Program-made: the position numbers and the translations under genes
Source of the DNA: Fratercula arctica
Lineage: Eukaryota; Chordata; Aves; Charadriiformes; Alcidae
Length of the DNA: 64,000 nt
Direction of reading: 5' to 3'
NCBI GenBank assembly: GCA_947846985.1
Contig: CANTUZ010000003.1
Location: forward strand, 123,326,626-123,390,625
Shown here: positions 1 to 11,900 of the stretch, one piece after another
How the letters are laid out: each line of letters begins with the position of its first letter
How positions within the stretch are numbered: position 1 is the first letter of the stretch
The notes under the pieces: generated by a model
Databases searched by the model: none
Told to the model about the DNA's origin: nothing
The model's input: only the letters and a program-made list of their open reading frames with translations

Positions 1-1057
1 CGAGGAATACGAAACAACTGCTACTTGAAGGCAGAAGAGCTGAGTTTGTTTCAAGCTGTTTAAAAGCCTTCAGTTCAGAGATAAGTGCGTATTTTACATC
101 CCGACCAGCAAGTTACAATGAGATTTAGAGCACTAAATGAGTTCTCTCCTAACCCACAGAATGATGCATGTGGCTCAGCGCAGAGCTATTGTTCTCATCA
201 GCCCTTGCTGGTGAAATAATTTAGGAAATTGTGATATGCTGCAAACTGGATTTAATCAGCAAGTAGTTTCCACCTTCAGAAGATGACTTAAGTAGATAGA
301 AGGCATTTCTCAATGTCCGCAAAGGTTTCTGCGCAAGGAGAGTAGTCCTTGTGTTCCTAACAGTGAAAACGGGCTATCTGGAACTTCAAACACGTGAACA
401 GGCTGTAGGATTAAGTGTTCTCTGTTGTGATGAGTGGAAGTTACGTCTTCCAAGTGCTGGAAATTTCTAAAAGGCTGTTCTGTTTCTCCATCAGTAGAAG
501 ATAATGGAAGAGTACAAGTGAGGAAGAGTCATGGGATACATACAAAGATGGAGAGCAGAAGGCGAGCTGCTTCTTCCCTGTTGAGCAGTGGAAAGGAGAT
601 GGTCTTTACAAAAATGCTGATAGGATCCCTGTAGATTGATCCACCGGTGGCAGGATGGCCGTACACTGGCAGGGTGGAGCGGAAGCATCAATTGTTTTGA
701 TTCTAACCCAAAGGTATCTGAAGGATTTTAATTTGTCTTCAGGTGGCGGCAGAGGTTCCTCTCCTAATCCAGCGGTTGCATACAGCTGGTTCTTGAAATT
801 CTTATAATGTGGTCTCGAGAGCAACGTGTGGTAGAGGTGGAATAAACCGGCATTGCACCTGGGGGAAGACACTGCCATGCTTTCAAGGGGATTAGATCAC
901 TTATGTAGAAAGGTGAGGCTTCAGTGGCTGTAGATTTATATCATCAAGACTCTGATGCCTTGGGCTCTTTCCATCCCCCTGTTCACAGCAGATCCTCAAA
1001 ACTGAAGATGCTCTTTCTCCTCTTTTGCAGTTGTGTTTCCAGAGATGTTTGGTTTTG

Positions 1058-1078
1058 TTTTTTTTTTTTTTTTTTTTT
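1058..1078. repeat. Poly(T) tract, 21 bases
   Basis: An uninterrupted T-run in unique DNA, with no element attached and no target-site duplication visible. Length may be uncertain because homopolymers are prone to sequencing error. Confidence 0.85.
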
Positions 1079-1280
1079 CCCCTTCAGTATTGAAGCCAAG
1101 CTTTGTTTATTCCAGACTCATTTCCGACTGTGCTGTATAAAGCTACCACATACTCCACTCAAGGTCCCTGAAAATGTTATGAGTAGTCTTATCTCTGTAA
1201 GCTCCTTGAATACATCACAGGTTTTGTGTACCTGGCCATTTTGAACCTCATCCTCATTAAAAAAAAAGAAATAAAAGCCC

Positions 1281-1299
1281 TTTTTTTTTTTTTTTTTTT
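1281..1299. repeat. Poly(T) tract, 19 bases
   Basis: A T-run preceded about 13 bases upstream by a 9-base A-run (1259-1267), giving a small A-then-T low-complexity patch. Nothing suggests a mobile element. Confidence 0.85.
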
Positions 1300-4200
1300 C
1301 TCTTTTCTCTGAAATGACCTATGAGAACTCTCATGTGGGAGAAAATTAGTTTGCCTCTACTTGGGGACCTGGCGGCTGATGCACAGGCACAGATTTGCTA
1401 AAGAAACACGGAACTCGGAAACGCAGAAGCTAGTTGGACTGAAATCACTAGATATTGCTGACTATAGAATAATTTATCTTTTTTTAATAGGTTTCTTTTT
1501 TCCCCTCTCACTGGTGGGTAGAGCACTCAGGCCTCATTTTTAGTACTTATTTCAGTCATTTATGTTATGAAATGATAAAAGGATTATCAAAACGTCTGTG
1601 AAGTCAGTACAGAAGGGTCTGAACTAGCCGTTGATTGCTTGTTTTCAGACTGAGGATATGCTGCTGGTTGCTAAAGAACATTTTATGTTGCATTGGTTTG
1701 AGATGGCTTGAAACCTGATTTTTTTTTTTTTGGCTTAAATAATTCGCTTGCCCTCCTTCTTGGTTTTACTCCTATCAAAAATTAACAGGTATTTCAGTTC
1801 CCTGTGTGGAGGATTAATTAGCTGATCGCAAAGCACTTTGAACGTAACTGCAAAACATTACTAAGGTAACTTAACTCAAAGTCCTCACTTTTTAAAGGGA
1901 GAAGAGTTGAACTTGCCTCCCCCTTCTGCCCTCCCCAGGAGGCTTTGCCCTACCTGCGCTCCCCGAGAGTTATCCTCATGCTGCTGTGGGTGAAGACTCA
2001 GCTGAATCCTTCTGAAGGATTTTTGGCGTACCGAAGGACTGGAATTCTCCCGAAAAATCTCGTGCTTGTTAGAGAGAGGAAAGTCTCTATAAAATACTGT
2101 CTTTGCACTGGCTTTGAAAACACAACTGCTCCTGCTGGGCTTCCGAGATAGACTTGAAAAGGCATCTTGGCTTGCATTATAGGTTAACCCAAATAAACGT
2201 TTAGTTAGTAATAGCAGTAATTAGTATTTATAATGAGGTAGTAACAGGCAACCTGAATTAGCCCAAGCTCCCATTGTGCCTGCAACTAAACGAACAAACA
2301 ATCTGCTTAGGGAGGGACTGCTGTGATTCAAGTATATTTGTCATTTCTTGTCTTCCCTCTGAAAAGTCTTGTAATGTGAGATTTAGTACGCTTTTTTAGT
2401 CATGTAAGCACAATATTTAATAATATATGCTGTGTGTGTTTTGCTTACCTTGATTCCTGTTGGGCTGATGCACCCAAGCTGTGTTTAAGTTCTGTCTTCG
2501 ACTGCCTTTAAATTCAAATAATCCTCGTTGCAAGTAGTGGCAGACATATAAGATGTCACGTAAGAACTTATAGACTACGGTCTGTTTATAATAATAAGAC
2601 TGTAGTCTGTTTATTGCTGGCATGCTCATGATTAAGGATTTTCAGACTAAAAGTATATCAGCAGTTTCCGTAGGCATGAAATGTTGAGGTAAATATTTGA
2701 GTAACGATTTAGTGTATATTTACAGTAAAAAAAAAAAAAAGTTAAGGAAAAAAGGCTGGAAGCCCTCCTGTTTTCTCAAACGTAATATTTCTTACCCTCT
2801 TTTCTTTTTCAGTTCTAGTTGGGCTTTTTTCTATTTTTTAGCATGAATCAGTTTTGGACTATGGGTCTTATGCAGCCATACCAGCTTACCAGACGTTTTG
2901 AGGAAATAATATTTCAATATTCAGCCTTTTGTTATGAAAACTGCTTTGGGTGAGCCGTCTGTGTTCCACAATAGACCCCTGGTGAAGTCAGCCATGAGCT
3001 GGGCAAATGCAGCTGTCACTGTATCCACGTAATTGTAAAATATGGCTTTTGTATTTGTGTTTTAATGGGAATTTGTTCAGTTGCTACCTAGCCACTTCTT
3101 TAATATGTGCTGCATAAGTAGTGGGAAGTATTTTAATAGGCAACTTGAGCGTTATTAACTATTTTTCATGTGAGCCTCACTTATTAAAGCTGGTGATACC
3201 TGTTAAACAACGTTCACTTGCAGCCTGTCCCAGCTGAGTAGTTTATGTTTGTGACATGGAGGTTGAAATATTTAAGAATGTACATAAAAACTGTTGCCTA
3301 AATAACGTCAGTACCCTTTCAGTGCGGAGAAGCCAGAATTTTTGACTCTGCTCTGGCGCTGCTTTGATGCCTGTAAATTCTATTGTGCAATTATATATTG
3401 TTTTTGTTGCATCAGGACACTCATCTTAGAGCAAGGGCTGGATTTGGCTTGAGCATTGGTCAGCGGCTCAGGATTTTTTCCTGCCCTCATCATTCATTTT
3501 ATGGTCTGATACTTGAGTTGTTGCTCTGAATTTGAAATTCTATGAATTGCTCCATTGTTTTTTCTATAGACCTTGCAGCTATGGTAGTTGAGTTTCGCAA
3601 TCATTAAATTAATTTGAATTTATTTTTAGTATCTCTTTTGAGATACGAAAGTGCTGCCGTTTCTGTTTGATAGATTAAAGGCTTCTGGAGGTCAAGGCCA
3701 ACTCGGGAAATTCAACTGTAGACGTATTTTGGTTGTTAGTTTGATAGACTCTCCGGGGCTGTTAGATATTTGGTGTGGGGTGTTTTTCACCCACAACACT
3801 CCTTCAACCAAGAAGGAAAAAAAGTCCAAACCAACTTCAGGGGCAGAAGTTTCAGCCATCAAATCTGGGGGAAAAAAAAAAAATATTCTGAAAAAGCTGA
3901 ATTACAGGAGAGCAATGGGAAGGTGTTAGAATGGAAATACTTCCTCCATGTAAATAGGATTGTTTCCTAAAAATTGTGAAGAGTCAGGGTGTGTAAACAA
4001 GTGGACACTAGGAATTAACAGTTTCGTGCATCAGCTTATTTGGGGAGTAATCATGATGTGTTTCTATGGTGTAAGCGGTGAAGTTCACTCTCGCCACCGA
4101 ATTGCTCTCAGATTCTCAAGGAAGAGTGGGGTTTTTTTTCTGATTTGGCTTAACTGGATTCAGTTGAGATCTCAGGGGATGTTTATGGCAGAGCTGAAAA

Positions 4201-4906
4201 CAGATCCAAGGTTTTTCTGATGTGTAACCCCGTGTTTTAACCACAAAATGATCCCTTCTAGTCAGCACAGATACTGGACCTTTTAATCCAAAGTTAAACC
4301 TGTGGAGCGAGTTGTGACAGTAGCAAAACATCCTTGCTTTTTTTGTGGTGGTTCCCCCCAGAAAAGGGATCGTTATATATTGAAAAATCTCTGGTGCCTA
4401 TTGAGGTGTGTATATTTAATAATGATGTTTTGAAAAAAGAAATACTGTAATCCTTGAGTTGTGCTCTCTACTTTTATTGCTGTGGCAATACCTAAAGAAG
4501 AAATACCTTTTTTAATAAAAGAAACCAATGTTTATTTTCCTTGATGTACTGGCGTGATCTCCAGTGTTGATGGAGAGTTCTAGTTCCTAATGAAGCCATT
4601 AAGACGCTGCCAGTAATTAGCATCTTTTAAAAATCTGGTTTTGCATTTGAATATCGCTTTATCAACAAGCGTACTGAGAGAGGAGGCTGCTGGGTGCACT
4701 CTGGCAGCCGGGGTGGAGGGGAAGGAGTTTTCCTCAAGTGCATCTTGAGTGAAGTCGATCAGCGGAGCGTGGACTGACGAACTCGCCCGTGGTTGTGCAC
4801 GTGGGTAGTGCTTAATGGTTCCATCTTGCTCGTGGCAGACACTTGATGACTTAGAAATGTTGATTATGGCTGATGTAACTGTACCAGGGAACAAAGCAGT
4901 GTTAAC

Positions 4907-5220
4907 AGAATCACAGAATGGTTTGGGTGGGAAGGGACCTTAAAGCCCCCCCAGTGCCACCCCCTGCCCTGGGCAGGGACACCTCCCACCAGCCCAGGTT
5001 GCTCCAAGCCCCATCCAACCTGGCCTTGAACCCCTCCAGGGATGGGGCAGCCACAGCTTCTCGGGGCAACCTGGGCCAGGGGCTCACCCCCCTCACACCA
5101 AAGAATTTCTTCCCAATCTCTCCTCTCAGTCTCCCCTCTGTCAGTGTAAAACCCTTCCCCCTCGTCCCACGGCTCCCCTCCCTGATCCAGAGTCCCTCCC
5201 CAGCTTTCCTGGAGCCCCTT
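4907..5220 (-). mobile_element. CR1 LINE fragment, 5'-truncated, GC-rich subfamily
   Basis: On the plus strand the piece begins with the reverse complement of the CR1 3' end (AGAATCACAGAATGGTTTGG, then GGGAAGGGACCTTAAAG). It continues backwards into the C-terminal part of the reverse-transcriptase ORF. On the minus strand the motifs WPRLPREAV and APSLEGFKARLDGAWSNLG are readable, as in CR1 pol C-termini. The copy stops at 5220 beside unrelated sequence, which fits the 5' truncation usual in CR1 from incomplete target-primed reverse transcription. It belongs to the group with G at the diagnostic base (5063, TCTCGGGGCAACC). It is not functional, since the endonuclease and the catalytic RT domain are missing. 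Confidence 0.95.
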
Positions 5221-5431
5221 TAGGAACTGGAGGACTGTCTTGTTTCTTGCTCTGTCTTGTTTCAAACTGCAAACTTGTTTTTAAATCTATGAAATTTATA
5301 GACTATTATTTCCCTTTAGGTTTTGTCACCAATGTCCTCATGTAGCTTGCAACTCAGCTTAAACTCACTAATGGTGACGAAGGTGGTAGTAGGGTACAGT
5401 GAGACTCAAGTGCCAGGTTTGTAGTGTGGGG

Positions 5432-5454
5432 TTTTTTTTTTTTTTTTTTTTTTT
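5432..5454. repeat. Poly(T) tract, 23 bases
   Basis: An uninterrupted T-run in unique DNA. No CR1 or other element abuts it. Confidence 0.85.
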
Positions 5455-6199
5455 ACTTTAATTGAGTAACTGCGTCTTCACGTGGAAGTTTGTAAGTGAA
5501 TCCCCGCCCCAAGGCTTTATAATACAATAGTTCTGGCACAAGACCTTTGTAGTCCCCTTATCTTGGGGACTTACTCTCAGTGCTGTCCTTGGGACTGTGG
5601 CGTTGAGGAAGCGAGCATCGCTGGATGCGGTAGCGCTGCCGTAACGCTGCTGCGGCACCTTCTGCCCTCCTGCCAAGTAAGTCCTGTCTCGTGAGCGAAG
5701 CATCATTTTTTCCTCTCGGCATTTGAAAGCCATTCCCAACGGAACGGCTGCTATACGTATTGCGTTACCCGAGTGGGTATGTTGCTACTGTATAGTTTGT
5801 CAATAGTCGTGTAAATGTCTTCATAAACCCCTTGTGTAATCCTCTTAGTCAAACTAAAAATATGCAGGGCTTTATTTTATTGTTGATGAAGATTTTTATC
5901 CTGGGCAAGGTTGTGTTTGCTTCCAACAGATGCATGTGGTATCCATCTGGTTTTTTATGTTTTGGCAACATTTGTTTAGGGCATTATACCCTATCAGGAT
6001 CTCTGCAATTGACTGTAATTTCTGCTTGGAATGGTTTAAATGACATTTCTGCTCCAAGTGTAGTGGATGCGCACGTGGTGCGTAAATACAGCGAATTTTT
6101 TTTTTCTTTTTTTTTGCAATTTGCAACTAGAAGAATGATGTAAAGAATTGATTTTTCTCGTATTTGATATTCTGCAGAGAAGACGACCCTTGTTGTTTT

Positions 6200-6382
6200 A
6201 GGCACGGGGAGGGGGGAAGAATGGCTTTGAGCTGCGGGCGCGGGGCCGGAGGGAGCCGGGTCGTGCTGCCGGCTGGTGAGTCACGCTGGGGAGCCGAGCT
6301 GGTCGTTTCTGGCACCGAGCTCTTCAGCGTTCCGTGCCTCGCCTCGCGCTGCCTATTGGCTTCAAGCAAAATGGTGAATCGC
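6200..6382. promoter_or_regulatory. Small CpG-rich spot, possible promoter
   Basis: I count about 19 CpG dinucleotides within roughly 190 bases, while the DNA on both sides is AT-rich and CpG-poor. It contains TGAGTCA (6278-6284), an AP-1-like site that overlaps a possible splice donor. It also holds CTATTGG near 6353-6359, a CCAAT box on the minus strand. Unmethylated CpG clusters often mark vertebrate promoters, but this one is short for a CpG island. It could instead be a GC-rich relic. Transcription is not shown by the sequence. Confidence 0.3.
6221..6275 (+). other. Candidate first coding exon (18 codons) in the CpG-rich spot
   Basis: An ATG at 6221 sits in a good Kozak context (A at -3, G at +4). 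It is followed by 18 open codons reading MALSCGRGAGGSRVVLPA, then a strong splice-donor match, G|GTGAGT, with GT at 6276-6277. Start, open frame, donor and local CpG richness would suit a small first exon on the plus strand. I recognise no protein with this N-terminus and see no partner exon. The low-complexity Gly/Arg composition is what GC-rich DNA encodes by default. Treat as a hypothesis only. Confidence 0.12.
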
Positions 6383-6428
6383 ACGCAGTCTGAAAGCACA
6401 GAGTCATAGAAAAGCTTCCCAGTGGAAT

Positions 6429-6455
6429 AAAAAAAAAAAAAAAAAAAAAAAAAAA
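6429..6455. repeat. Poly(A) tract, 27 bases
   Basis: An A-run directly following GGAAT. AATAAA therefore occurs only as the junction with the run, not 10-30 bases upstream as in a genuine polyadenylated end. I see no duplicated target site, so a processed pseudogene tail is not supported. Confidence 0.85.
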
Positions 6456-8054
6456 TGCCAGTGCTGACTCCTGCCTATTTCCATTTTGATGCTAAAACCA
6501 TAACTTGAATTTTTAGGGGTTTCTACAAAAAACAATTTCAGCTGTTGGTGTGTCTAATGTACAGGTTTCTGTAAGAAATGAGGTTTCTTGCTTCTCACTT
6601 GAGGTGTTTGGGAGAAAATCTCTTAGAAGCCCTTTCTTTGGCTCAACCGGCCAGCGCTGCTGCTCGCAACTTCCTTGTGAAATGATGAAGAACCTGCTTT
6701 AAAAATTGATGTTGCAAAAAATGGAGAAATGAACAGAACTGTATTTCTTGGGAAGCCTGGAACAATTTCTTTATAACTTTATGTTATAGCTTGCATTTTC
6801 AGATGGCGTGAGTTACTTTGAGTTTTTGTCCCTTTCCCCGTGACCCAGTTTCTGCAGTTCCAGGAGAATTTTTTTTTTACTAATTTTGTTAATAAAGAAA
6901 CTTCTGACTCCTTATATTTCAAGGACATTTCAAAGACAAAAACCTATAGCTGTGATAGCCTTATCAACAGGAAAAAAAACCTTATTAGTGAGAGTCACTG
7001 AAGCTAGAACGTGCCTTAGGCAGGATTGTGGGTACGGGGCATTTTCACAACTGGAAACTCCCGTGGTGGGGCTGAGCCCCCACTGCCCTGTGCCGCGCTC
7101 CGTGAAATCTGTGTGGTTTACACCTGGGGTTTCTGAAGGTGTCACGTGTATCAGCCTGCCAGACTTGTGCCTCTGCAATCGCTTATTAGAAGGCAGACTT
7201 CTAATATGCCTCGTCTGTCAACGGAACACCGGGGTGGCTGACGTGTACGGTAACTTTTAGAGAGAAATTAATTACCAACGTCACCTGAAAGTATAAAATT
7301 TTGCATGTAGTTACATAGAATAGTTTTTCACGTACAGTTGATTAAAGTCTGCAGACTTCACTAGAGAATGAGAAGGTAAAGGATGACTTGCTAGAAAAAA
7401 GGGAGAAAACCCAAAGATTGAAGTATAACTCTTCACACCCTTTCTTCATAAAGGTTTTGTGAAATTATGTATGTCTAGAAGCAGGTGTGTTTAAAAATAA
7501 TAATAATGCACAGGAACCTTCTATGACAGTACAGCAGATTTCTCAACCTGCCAAATGCACGTGCAGTGCCAGGAAAATAAAGCACCTCGCACAGAGGGAA
7601 GGGGATCACGCTACGGGGTTTACACCACCAGGAGAGGTTCCTTCCAGCTCCCTCGCTTCTTTTTCATGTCAGCCAGCTTATCTCATCAGCCGAGGATCAC
7701 AGATGACATCTCAACGGAGCCCGGCAGCTCGCAGCAAGTCATTTTCTGCCTGCTAGGTTGAAATGCTCTTTTCCTTGTTACTACCCCAATGCGGTCAACG
7801 GCGGCTTCTTCCTCTGGCTTGCTCGGGATGCTCCTTGGCCGGCAAGTCCCAGCGTGCTGCTCTGCGGCTTTGGGAGAGGTTTGGTGTGGCAGAGGCAGAG
7901 AGAGCTCCTGCCAGTGACCTACTGGAGACAATATAGTTAGCGCATCCCTACTGCGACTCTCTTCGGGTAATTGGATCCAATGTGCGTGGTAGTGCAGCAG
8001 AACATCGCCATCCAATAAAGAGCAGCTCACCAGAGAGCGTTCGCCTGTGCTGGC

Positions 8055-8074
8055 TTTTTTTTTTTTTTTTTTTT
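8055..8074. repeat. Poly(T) tract, 20 bases
   Basis: An uninterrupted T-run in unique sequence with no recognisable attached element. Confidence 0.85.
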
Positions 8075-8924
8075 GGGTAATCTTTCCAAAAGGAGAACAA
8101 AGTCATTTATTGAAAGGCCACTTTTGCTGCTCTCATTGTATCCTACTCCTGGTGAAGCATTCTGCGGGTTAATATGGTTTACACTGACACATCCTCCACC
8201 TTGAGTCAAGTAAGCTCTGCTCGCAGAAATACCTTTTTGCTGCCATAAGCCACCTACGGTACCTGGCCTGACTCTGTTAAATGCCCCAGGCTGAGCCACT
8301 GTCTCTCTACACCCTCTTTGTTCCGAAGATCGCGCTTCGCACGCCTGCGCAGATGTGCTCTTGCGGTGTCACCGCACATTTCATTTTGCAGATGACTAAA
8401 GGGAGTCGCAAGCTTTCAGCAGCGCGGCCAAGGACTCGCAGCTGCCTGGTTCCAGCACTGGGGCTGGACTGCGGGTGTCCTGACTCAACAGTATTCCGCT
8501 TTTACTACGCGATTGACCCTTTTCCCTAAAGGAAGGGTGGTATAACGCATAACCTTCGTAATTGCTGCCAGAGTTTACTAGGTGATCAGTGTTAACTTAA
8601 ATCAGTCTCGTTTTCTCACTTGCTCTTAAAAAAATTAATTCACTCGCTAAGATGACAGTCTAAATGACTGCTTTTCAGTGCATGAAGAAATGGGCTGACT
8701 CTTCTATCAAAGTGTAATTAACATGAGTTTCAAGCTTTCTCTCAGCTTATGTTTGAACACGTAAATGTTCACTGAGGAGTGGTTTATTAAAAAAAAATAA
8801 TACAGGAGGTATATATTTAAGAAGGGATGTGATAAAGACCCTGAATTTAGGCAATTTTCCTCTTCTGAAAGCAAGGCAAACTTGTTACCTCAAACAGATG
8901 TTTACGCAGTTTAATCTCAACCTT

Positions 8925-8938
8925 GGGGGTGGGGGGGG
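8925..8938 (+). repeat. G-rich run
   Basis: Five and eight consecutive G separated by one T, followed by AGGGC. It could fold as a G-quadruplex. It is isolated in AT-rich DNA and may be simple slippage. Confidence 0.5.
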
Positions 8939-11900
8939 CAAGGGCAAAGTAAGTTATTTCAAGTCAGTGTCTTAAGTATACTGGAAAACAGGAAACCACA
9001 GCTCTTAATGTGAATTTGTGAGGAGCTGGGAGCTGTCAGAGCCTTGGTAGCTTAACCAGTTATTTCAGTAAAACTGAAATGATTTTGTTGAAAAGCTTGC
9101 AGCACTGGCCTTGCGCCAGCTTTAGGAAAATGAATGATGTTTATAATGCGTTTATTATCCTTCTTCCCAGATGATACCAGTTGTGTAGTGTTTATTAACA
9201 GGAGTTGGACAGAGCAGCTTTAGGTTCTCCATCCATCCCCTGCCTTGAGAGAGGAGCCGTTGTTTGTTCCTGTTGTCGCGTGCTCAGGTGAAGAGATGCC
9301 CTTCAGCAGGGAAGCAGACCTCAGCGGCGTGTTTTTCTAAGCTGTTTCGGTCCGTAGGAGAGAAATTGTTGTTGACGTGGTGAATAGCTCCTAGCCTGTG
9401 TAATTGCTTTAAGGACAAGCGCTGTATGCATCGTTGGAGAGAAGCCCTTGTCAGGAGAAGGCTTTGGCTTGTGTCGGTGAGGAGAAAGCAAGTGGGAACT
9501 GCTTTCCCGCGAGAGAATGATGGCTGTTACATCTGTGACGACCCTGTTCTCTTAAACCTGGGGAAAAGCCATGGTAATCTTCAGTGTCAGTGTTTGCTCA
9601 CCAGGCTGCGAGTTCTGGATGTTGGGCAAAATGGGCTAAACCTGTAGCAGAGCTCCTCCTGCGTTGGGTCATGGAAACCCTCTTTACATCGTGGTCGCTG
9701 CTGGGCAGGTCTCGGCAGTTAGTGGTGCTCGTCTCTGGGAGAGCTGTCCTGCGTGACTGCGGGCTAACCGTGGTCTCCTTCACAGTATAGTAAGTCTTAG
9801 CTCGCTTTTCTCCTGTTTTCTGTTTGTTTTTATTTTTGCTTTTGTCTTTCTTTGCTTATCAGTTTATTAATGTTTTTTCGTCTAAGGACTGTCTGCAGAA
9901 GGCTCTGAATCCATGATGCTTTTGGTGGCTCTGCTGTGGCAAAACCAGGATGCTCCTGACCCTGTATTTTTGTACATGCTAGAATGAAACATGGTATCAA
10001 AGGATCATCTGAGTGGATTTTTTGGGGTAAAACCCAGCTGATACAGATTCTTTCCCTGCCACTGCTTGCTTCTGTGCCTTCATCACAGCTTGACAGTTGC
10101 TCTCTTAGTTTAAACTACTTTGGAAGTTTAAGTTTGTTAAAATGTTGGCTGAAAACCAGTATGTCCAACATGAACAACTTTGTGAGCCACGCCAGCAAGG
10201 GCTGTTGCCTTGCCATGGGCCATCATGCTGTAAAAAAAAATGATAGCAAAAGATGTTAGGTGATTTTGCGGCTGTAGAGGAGACCAGAATTCAGGCGCCT
10301 CGAACCATAGAAATGAACAAGTCTCAAACCACAGCGCGCAGGTTTTGCAACTGGTGTGTCAGGAATGCTTGTTATCTATACCCTGTCTCCAGCCAGATGC
10401 AAATTCTATTTATTTAAACTGATTTAGATAAAAGGACCACTGCGGTACATCTACAGGCTTGGTGTTCCAGTTCCCCGTAGACGTGTAGCTACATTTGGTC
10501 TTGAACATAATCTTCAGCACAGGAGCACGATGTACTGATACCAGACTGCTCGGAAACTTTTGCAAGCAAGGTTAAACCGTTTAAGAAAACTTTTTAGAAA
10601 AGTTCAGAAGTATTTTTACTTTTAAAAGGATAGCTGTCACTTTAAGTGGATGTATATTTAGGTTAAACTCAATCTTTATTGCGCATAAGTATGAAAGTGG
10701 TGTCTGTAATGTGATCCAGCAGGCCTTTGAATGCTTTCCTAAGCTCCTTGGCGCACCTCGGCTGCAGCAGAAACCTGTTAAATGAATAGCGTTGGTGGCT
10801 AATGCTATTTGCAGTGTATTCTCTCTGGTTTGAAATGCTATTCAAGGATCTTTGCTCCGCTCTTCCAACTTTTCGACATGTAGCATCGCGGTGAAGAAAT
10901 TCCGTATGTCCTCATGCATTGCCTTTGCCGCGGTCTGTTTTCTTGGGCATGGATGCAGGTTGGGTACATTTCTTTTGATCTGAGCCTGTTCTTTTTCTAA
11001 ATCAAGTTTCGTAGCCATTACTGAATTTTTAGAAATAATTTTTGTACCCTGAGAGGTAAATTACTAAACCACAGTAGTCTCTGTAATTAGGACCATTAGG
11101 AAGAGAAGTAAACAAGTACACAAATATTTTAATGTTGGTCCTCATTTATTCAGTGATTCTGGCTGCATTCTTTTGGTATTAATAATGTTAAAAAAAATTA
11201 TAAACCTTTTTTTGTGTGTGTGGGGTGGGCACTCAGAGTTCCTTTTACATGCCCGTGGGCAGGCGATGTTTCAACAAAGCGTCTCGCCTTTAAAAGCCCC
11301 TGCTGAAGGGAGCACCTCGCAATCTCGGTTGCAGAAACAGCGAGTGAGCAAGAAGAAAAACTATAAAAGCCGTTCCAGGAACAGAAGGAGCAGTGTCCGT
11401 GGAGGAGAGGATGCTGCTTTGATATTTTGAACCTTTCTCTTTGTGGAGGGGAAACAAGGGACAACAAAAAGAAAAGAGGGAGGAGGAAAACTGGATAAAG
11501 GTATTAGAGAAAAGAGGGAAGATGAGAGCAGGCTGGAATGGAAGGCAGGAGGCTAAAGGATAGATGTAAATACTTATGCACGCTAATTAAGTTATTTATT
11601 TTTTGTAGAAAGTTCCCTTATTGTTCCTTTGCTGGTGGGAAGGGAGGCTTTGGTAGAATGGTGCAAATTTTGCCGTGCTTGGATGTGTTAGGCAGCTAAA
11701 TAGGACAGGTTTCTTTTGTGTTTGATTGAGTTGCCAAGTCAGCGTTGCATTAATTGCTCAGTTTACAAAGAATATGGTAATAATCTGAATGTCTGTCAGA
11801 ATAGCAGGGTACTCGGGAAAAGTTTCTAGGCTGCTGCAGTCGGTGGTGGGAGGTAAAAGTGTCAATCTTCATGTAGTCTGCTGTCATGCAGGTCTTCTCC

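Larger units (their letters stand above)
1..4906. other. Unique non-coding DNA, no gene recognised
   Basis: This AT-rich stretch has no recognisable exon, RNA gene or transposon. Its open frames are short (about 106 codons at most) and have no recognisable family features. It holds several homopolymers: T21 at 1058-1078, T19 at 1281-1299 preceded by a short A-run, and A14 at 2727-2740. AATAAA-like hexamers are scattered but none is tied to a supported transcript. It is probably intron or intergenic DNA. Confidence 0.6.

Noticed and set aside
6429..6455. Poly(A) tail of a processed pseudogene
   Set aside because: AATAAA touches the run directly, there is no 10-30 base gap, no target-site duplication is visible, and no upstream coding remnant is recognised.
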